From: Streptosporangium sp. NBC_01495
GTDB lineage: Bacteria; Actinomycetota; Actinomycetes; Streptosporangiales; Streptosporangiaceae
Length of the DNA stretch: 64,000 nucleotides
Reading direction: 5' to 3'
Assembly: GCF_036250735.1 (NCBI RefSeq)
Contig: NZ_CP109430.1
Location: 9,982,001 to 10,046,000, forward strand
Shown here: one piece after another, positions 61,615 through 64,000 of the stretch
Layout of the letters: every line of letters starts with the position of its first letter
How positions within the stretch are numbered: the first letter of the stretch is position 1
Notes under the pieces: generated by a model
Databases searched by the model: none
What the model saw: the letters and a program-made list of their open reading frames with translations, nothing else
Told to the model about the DNA's origin: nothing
Program-made: the position numbers and the translations under genes

Positions 61615-62811
61615 CTAGCCCAGCAGCGTGTCGCCCCAGTGCCCGCCGGGAGACACGCCGGGTGGACATGCCCACAGCCCCGACCCCACATGCCGGATGT
61701 AGGTCGAGAGCCGGTCCTCGGCGGACAGCCTGCGCTGCACGGGCACGTACTGGCGGCGCGGGTCGCACTGGTAGGCGAGAAAGAACAGGCCCGCGTCGAG
61801 GCGTCCCTGTGTGTCACTGCCGTCCACGAAGGAGTAGCCGCGCCGCATCAGCCGTACGCCGCCGTTGGCCGAGGGATGGGCCAGGCTCACATGGGAGTCG
61901 GCGGGGAGCGCGGCCGGGTCGAAGCCGTCGCGCTCGCCTTTGCCACCGAGCGGGGCGCCCTCGGTCTTCGTACGGCCGATCGTGGCCTCCTGGTCCTGCC
62001 GGGAGAGTTGGTCCCACGACTCCAGGTGCATGCGGATCCGCCGCGCGACCAGGTAGCTGCCGCCCGCCATCCACGCCGGCCCGTCGGCGGCACCCACCCA
62101 GACGTGCTGGTCGAGCGCGGCGTGGTCGTCGTGCGGGATGTTGTCGGTGCCGTCCTTGAAGCCCATGAGGTTGCGCGGGGTGAGCTGGGTGGGCGTGGTC
62201 GAGGAGGTTTTGCCGTACCCGAGCTGCGACCATCGCACGCTCACCCGGCCCAGCCCGATGCGGGCCAGCGTGCGGATGGCGTGCACCGCGACCTGCGGGT
62301 CGTCGGCGCATGCCTGGACGGCGATGTCGCCGCCACCGCGTGCCGGGTCGAGCTTCTCACCGGGGAAGGGGGGTAGGTCGGCCAGCGCGGGAGGCCGCGA
62401 GGCGGCCAGGCCGAAGCGATCTTCCCCCGCACGCTCGAACAGCGTGGGCCCGAATCCGACGGTCAGCGTCAAGCTGGAGGCGGGCAGGTCAAGGGCCTCG
62501 CCGGAGTCGTCGGCGGCGCTGACACGACCCGCCGTCATCAACTCGGCGGCCCTGGTCCAGGAGACCAGGAGGGAGATCAGCTCCTCGCGCGTGCCCACGG
62601 TCACGTCGAAGGCCGCGAAGTGGAGGCGGTCCTGTACGGGCGTCGCGATGCCCGCCTGGTGTGGCCCATGAAAGTCCACGACCGGTGCCGGGGCCGCGCT
62701 CGTCGACGGCTCCGGCTCACCCAGCAGAAAGGCGCCCGCCGTCGCCGCCGCACCGGCCACCACGCCCGCGCCAGAGGCGGTCAGCAGCCCGCGCCTGCTC
62801 AGTCTCCCCAC
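61615..62811 (-). CDS. Tat-exported DyP-type heme peroxidase (EfeB-like)
   Basis: 398 residues from GTG 62811. MGRLSRRGLLTASGAGVVAG is a twin-arginine signal (RRGLL). The mature part has GFKDGTDN (the DyP GxxDG motif with the catalytic Asp), MAGGSYLVARRIRMHLESWD, and FFLAYQCDPRRQYVPVQRRL near the C-terminus. A proximal heme His is expected in the RLMRRGYSFVDGS surroundings. Homologues act as deferrochelatase/peroxidase with EfeU and EfeO, but neither is seen here. It converges on the immunity gene. Confidence 0.88.
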   Translation of the reverse strand: MGRLSRRGLLTASGAGVVAGAAATAGAFLLGEPEPSTSAAPAPVVDFHGPHQAGIATPVQDRLHFAAFDVTVGTREELISLLVSWTRAAELMTAGRVSAADDSGEALDLPASSLTLTVGFGPTLFERAGEDRFGLAASRPPALADLPPFPGEKLDPARGGGDIAVQACADDPQVAVHAIRTLARIGLGRVSVRWSQLGYGKTSSTTPTQLTPRNLMGFKDGTDNIPHDDHAALDQHVWVGAADGPAWMAGGSYLVARRIRMHLESWDQLSRQDQEATIGRTKTEGAPLGGKGERDGFDPAALPADSHVSLAHPSANGGVRLMRRGYSFVDGSDTQGRLDAGLFFLAYQCDPRRQYVPVQRRLSAEDRLSTYIRHVGSGLWACPPGVSPGGHWGDTLLG

Positions 62812-63145
62812 CGGACCCCCTCCGAAGATCTTGACTTTATCCTGCCGCGTTTTCGTACATGAACATTTATTGCATCTTGCTCACGCGTACCTCCATCTGG
62901 GTGATCTCTGACAGGGTTTATCAACTTTTTACTAATTTTGACCGTTATATCAGGTTTTGCATGGTATTCATCACTTTGGGCTTATCGTCCGTTTGGAATA
63001 AACCGTAGGAACCGTGCAGAAAACTGCATGGTTCCACCCCTGTGCGGGCCGTTAGCGTCGCACCGCGTGGGGGTTCCGTGAGCCTCCCGCAGGGCTGGGG
63101 TCAGCCAAGACAGGTCGTTTGCCTTCCCAAAGGATGATCATCACC
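62812..63145. promoter_or_regulatory. AT-rich divergent region before the ThuA gene
   Basis: 334 bp, AT-rich from 62830 to 63000 in contrast to the GC-rich surroundings. A near-perfect hairpin GGAACCGTGCAG (63008-63019) / CTGCATGGTTCC (63024-63035, one G-T pair) lies 110 bp before the gene start. No gene seen. Divergent promoters and regulator sites are likely here. Confidence 0.5.
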
Positions 63146-63871
63146 GTGCGAGTCACAATCTGGAACGAAGGCCTCCACGAGCGCACCAAACCGGAGATGG
63201 CCGAGATCTATCCGGACGGAATCCACGGCGCGATCGCCGACGGTCTCCGCGCGGCCCTGCCGGGCTCCCAGGTCCGGACGGGCACGCTTGAGCAGCCCCA
63301 TCAAGGACTGTCCCCGGAGCTGCTCGAGCAGACCGACGTTCTCCTCTGGTGGGGTCACACGGCGCACGATCAGGTCGACGACGGCCTGGTCGAGCGGGTC
63401 GCGTCCCGGGTGCTCGGCGGGATGGGCCTCATCGTGCTCCACTCCGGGCACTACTCGAAGATCTTCCGCAAGCTCATGGGGACGACCTGCTCCCTCGCGT
63501 GGCGAAACGACGGAGAGCGCGAACTGGTCTGGACGATCGCTCCGGGCCATGCGATCGCGGCCGGGGTCGACCAGCCCATCGTCATCGGCGAGCAGGAGAT
63601 GTACGGGGAACCCTTCGACATCCCCGATCCCGACGAGATCGTCTTCATCAGTTCCTTCGCCGGCGGCGAGGTCTTCCGCTCCGGCGTGACGTACCGCCGT
63701 GGCCGGGGCCGCGTCTTCTACTTCGGTCCCGGCGATGAGGCCTACCCCGTCTATCGCCACCCGCAGGTCCGGCTCGTCCTCGCGAACGCCGTGCGCTGGG
63801 CGATGCCCGGCTCCGCCGTGGTGCCCCCGGCCTCGGCGTACCGGCAACCGCTGACCGACTGGGACGCCTGA
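63146..63871 (+). CDS. ThuA-like trehalose-utilisation domain protein
   Basis: 241 residues from GTG 63146 ([20 protein letters not shown]); AAAGGA upstream supports this start over TTG 63119 or ATG 63134. The class I glutamine-amidotransferase-like fold shows [52 protein letters not shown] and [20 protein letters not shown]. ThuA proteins are found in sugar catabolism operons and have no reliably known reaction. The next gene (28 bp on) starts an alcohol-dehydrogenase-like protein, the usual partner type. Confidence 0.85.
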   Translation: MRVTIWNEGLHERTKPEMAEIYPDGIHGAIADGLRAALPGSQVRTGTLEQPHQGLSPELLEQTDVLLWWGHTAHDQVDDGLVERVASRVLGGMGLIVLHSGHYSKIFRKLMGTTCSLAWRNDGERELVWTIAPGHAIAAGVDQPIVIGEQEMYGEPFDIPDPDEIVFISSFAGGEVFRSGVTYRRGRGRVFYFGPGDEAYPVYRHPQVRLVLANAVRWAMPGSAVVPPASAYRQPLTDWDA

Positions 63872-63898
63872 GCCCTCCAAATAAACAGAGAGGCAGTA

Positions 63899-64000
63899 AT
63901 GAACAAAGTGGTGAGCTTCACCGCCTCGCGCGTCGCCGAGGTGGTCGAGGAGCCGGTACGCCCGATGACCGAGCACGACGTCCGCGTACGCACCCTTTTC
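63899..64000 (+). CDS. Zinc-type alcohol dehydrogenase-like protein, N-terminal part
   Basis: 34 codons, open at the window end, from ATG 63899 after AGAGAGG. The sequence MNKVVSFTASRVAEVVEEPV, then HDVRVRTLF, matches the N-terminus of zinc-dependent medium-chain dehydrogenases (typically VVRFTGPRxVEVVEEPxPxPGPGEVLVRTL). It probably forms an operon with the ThuA gene. The catalytic part is not visible. Confidence 0.6.
   Translation, partial: MNKVVSFTASRVAEVVEEPVRPMTEHDVRVRTLF

Overview
The window is about 64 kb of very GC-rich chromosomal DNA from a filamentous actinomycete. The order dnaA / rpmH-rnpA-yidD-yidC-khpB-rsmG-parA-parB, the trxB/sigM/murJ block, and the rpsF-ssb-rpsR-rplI / dnaB block match the origin-proximal region of Streptomyces and its relatives. 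The extra genes and the style of accessory content suggest a Streptosporangiales-type organism, but that assignment is inference. GTG starts are frequent, and no rRNA, tRNA, CRISPR array or intact insertion sequence was seen.

Layout. 1-664 is the N-terminal part of dnaA, reading out of the window. 665-1196 is a gap rich in DnaA boxes. 1197-6781 is the conserved ribosomal protein / RNase P / membrane insertase / rsmG / parAB operon set. Five exact parS cores (GTTTCACGTGAAAC) lie at 4863, 6941, 9131, 9289 and 9327; the one behind parB is the centre of a perfect 66-bp palindrome. 7397-13344 holds an XRE regulator, a SnoaL-like protein, threonine aldolase, a D-Ala-D-Ala ligase and an aminotransferase. 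13548-17730 carries a GNAT protein, trxA, trxB, an anti-sigma factor and its ECF sigma factor. 17845-23903 is a cell-envelope block: a membrane-anchored pseudokinase, murJ, a DUF6049-type secreted protein and a YbaK-like protein. 24024-28862 has cca, bioA, an MFS transporter and idi. 28984-32427 is an accessory cassette of four small unknown genes divergent from an XRE-TPR regulator. 32408-35821 has a HAD phosphatase, a Nudix hydrolase, an IS30-type transposase remnant, and a PadR regulator-ino1 operon with a perfect operator. 36201-41740 is a penicillin-binding protein followed by two polyprenyl-linked-type glycosyltransferases. 41940-45409 includes endonuclease IV and the rpsF-ssb-rpsR-rplI operon. 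45607-49926 is an amino-acid ABC importer and an APC permease. 50117-53165 is a MATE exporter and dnaB, with a compact DnaA-box cluster in front of dnaB.

53571-61586 encodes the most unusual element: a 2465-residue secreted RHS/YD-repeat protein. It carries three nearly identical 110-residue repeats, a self-cleaving HINT domain and an 87-residue C-terminal domain that I do not recognise. A gene 3 bp downstream is a candidate immunity gene. This is the architecture of a polymorphic toxin system. The window ends with a Tat-exported DyP peroxidase, an AT-rich gap, a ThuA-like gene and the first codons of a zinc-type alcohol dehydrogenase.

Functionally the window joins replication initiation and segregation (dnaA, dnaB, ssb, parABS), envelope growth (murJ, PBP, glycosyltransferases, ino1, ddl), translation (ribosomal proteins, cca, rnpA, rsmG), redox homeostasis (sigM/anti-sigma, trxAB) and a set of accessory transport, regulation and competition genes.
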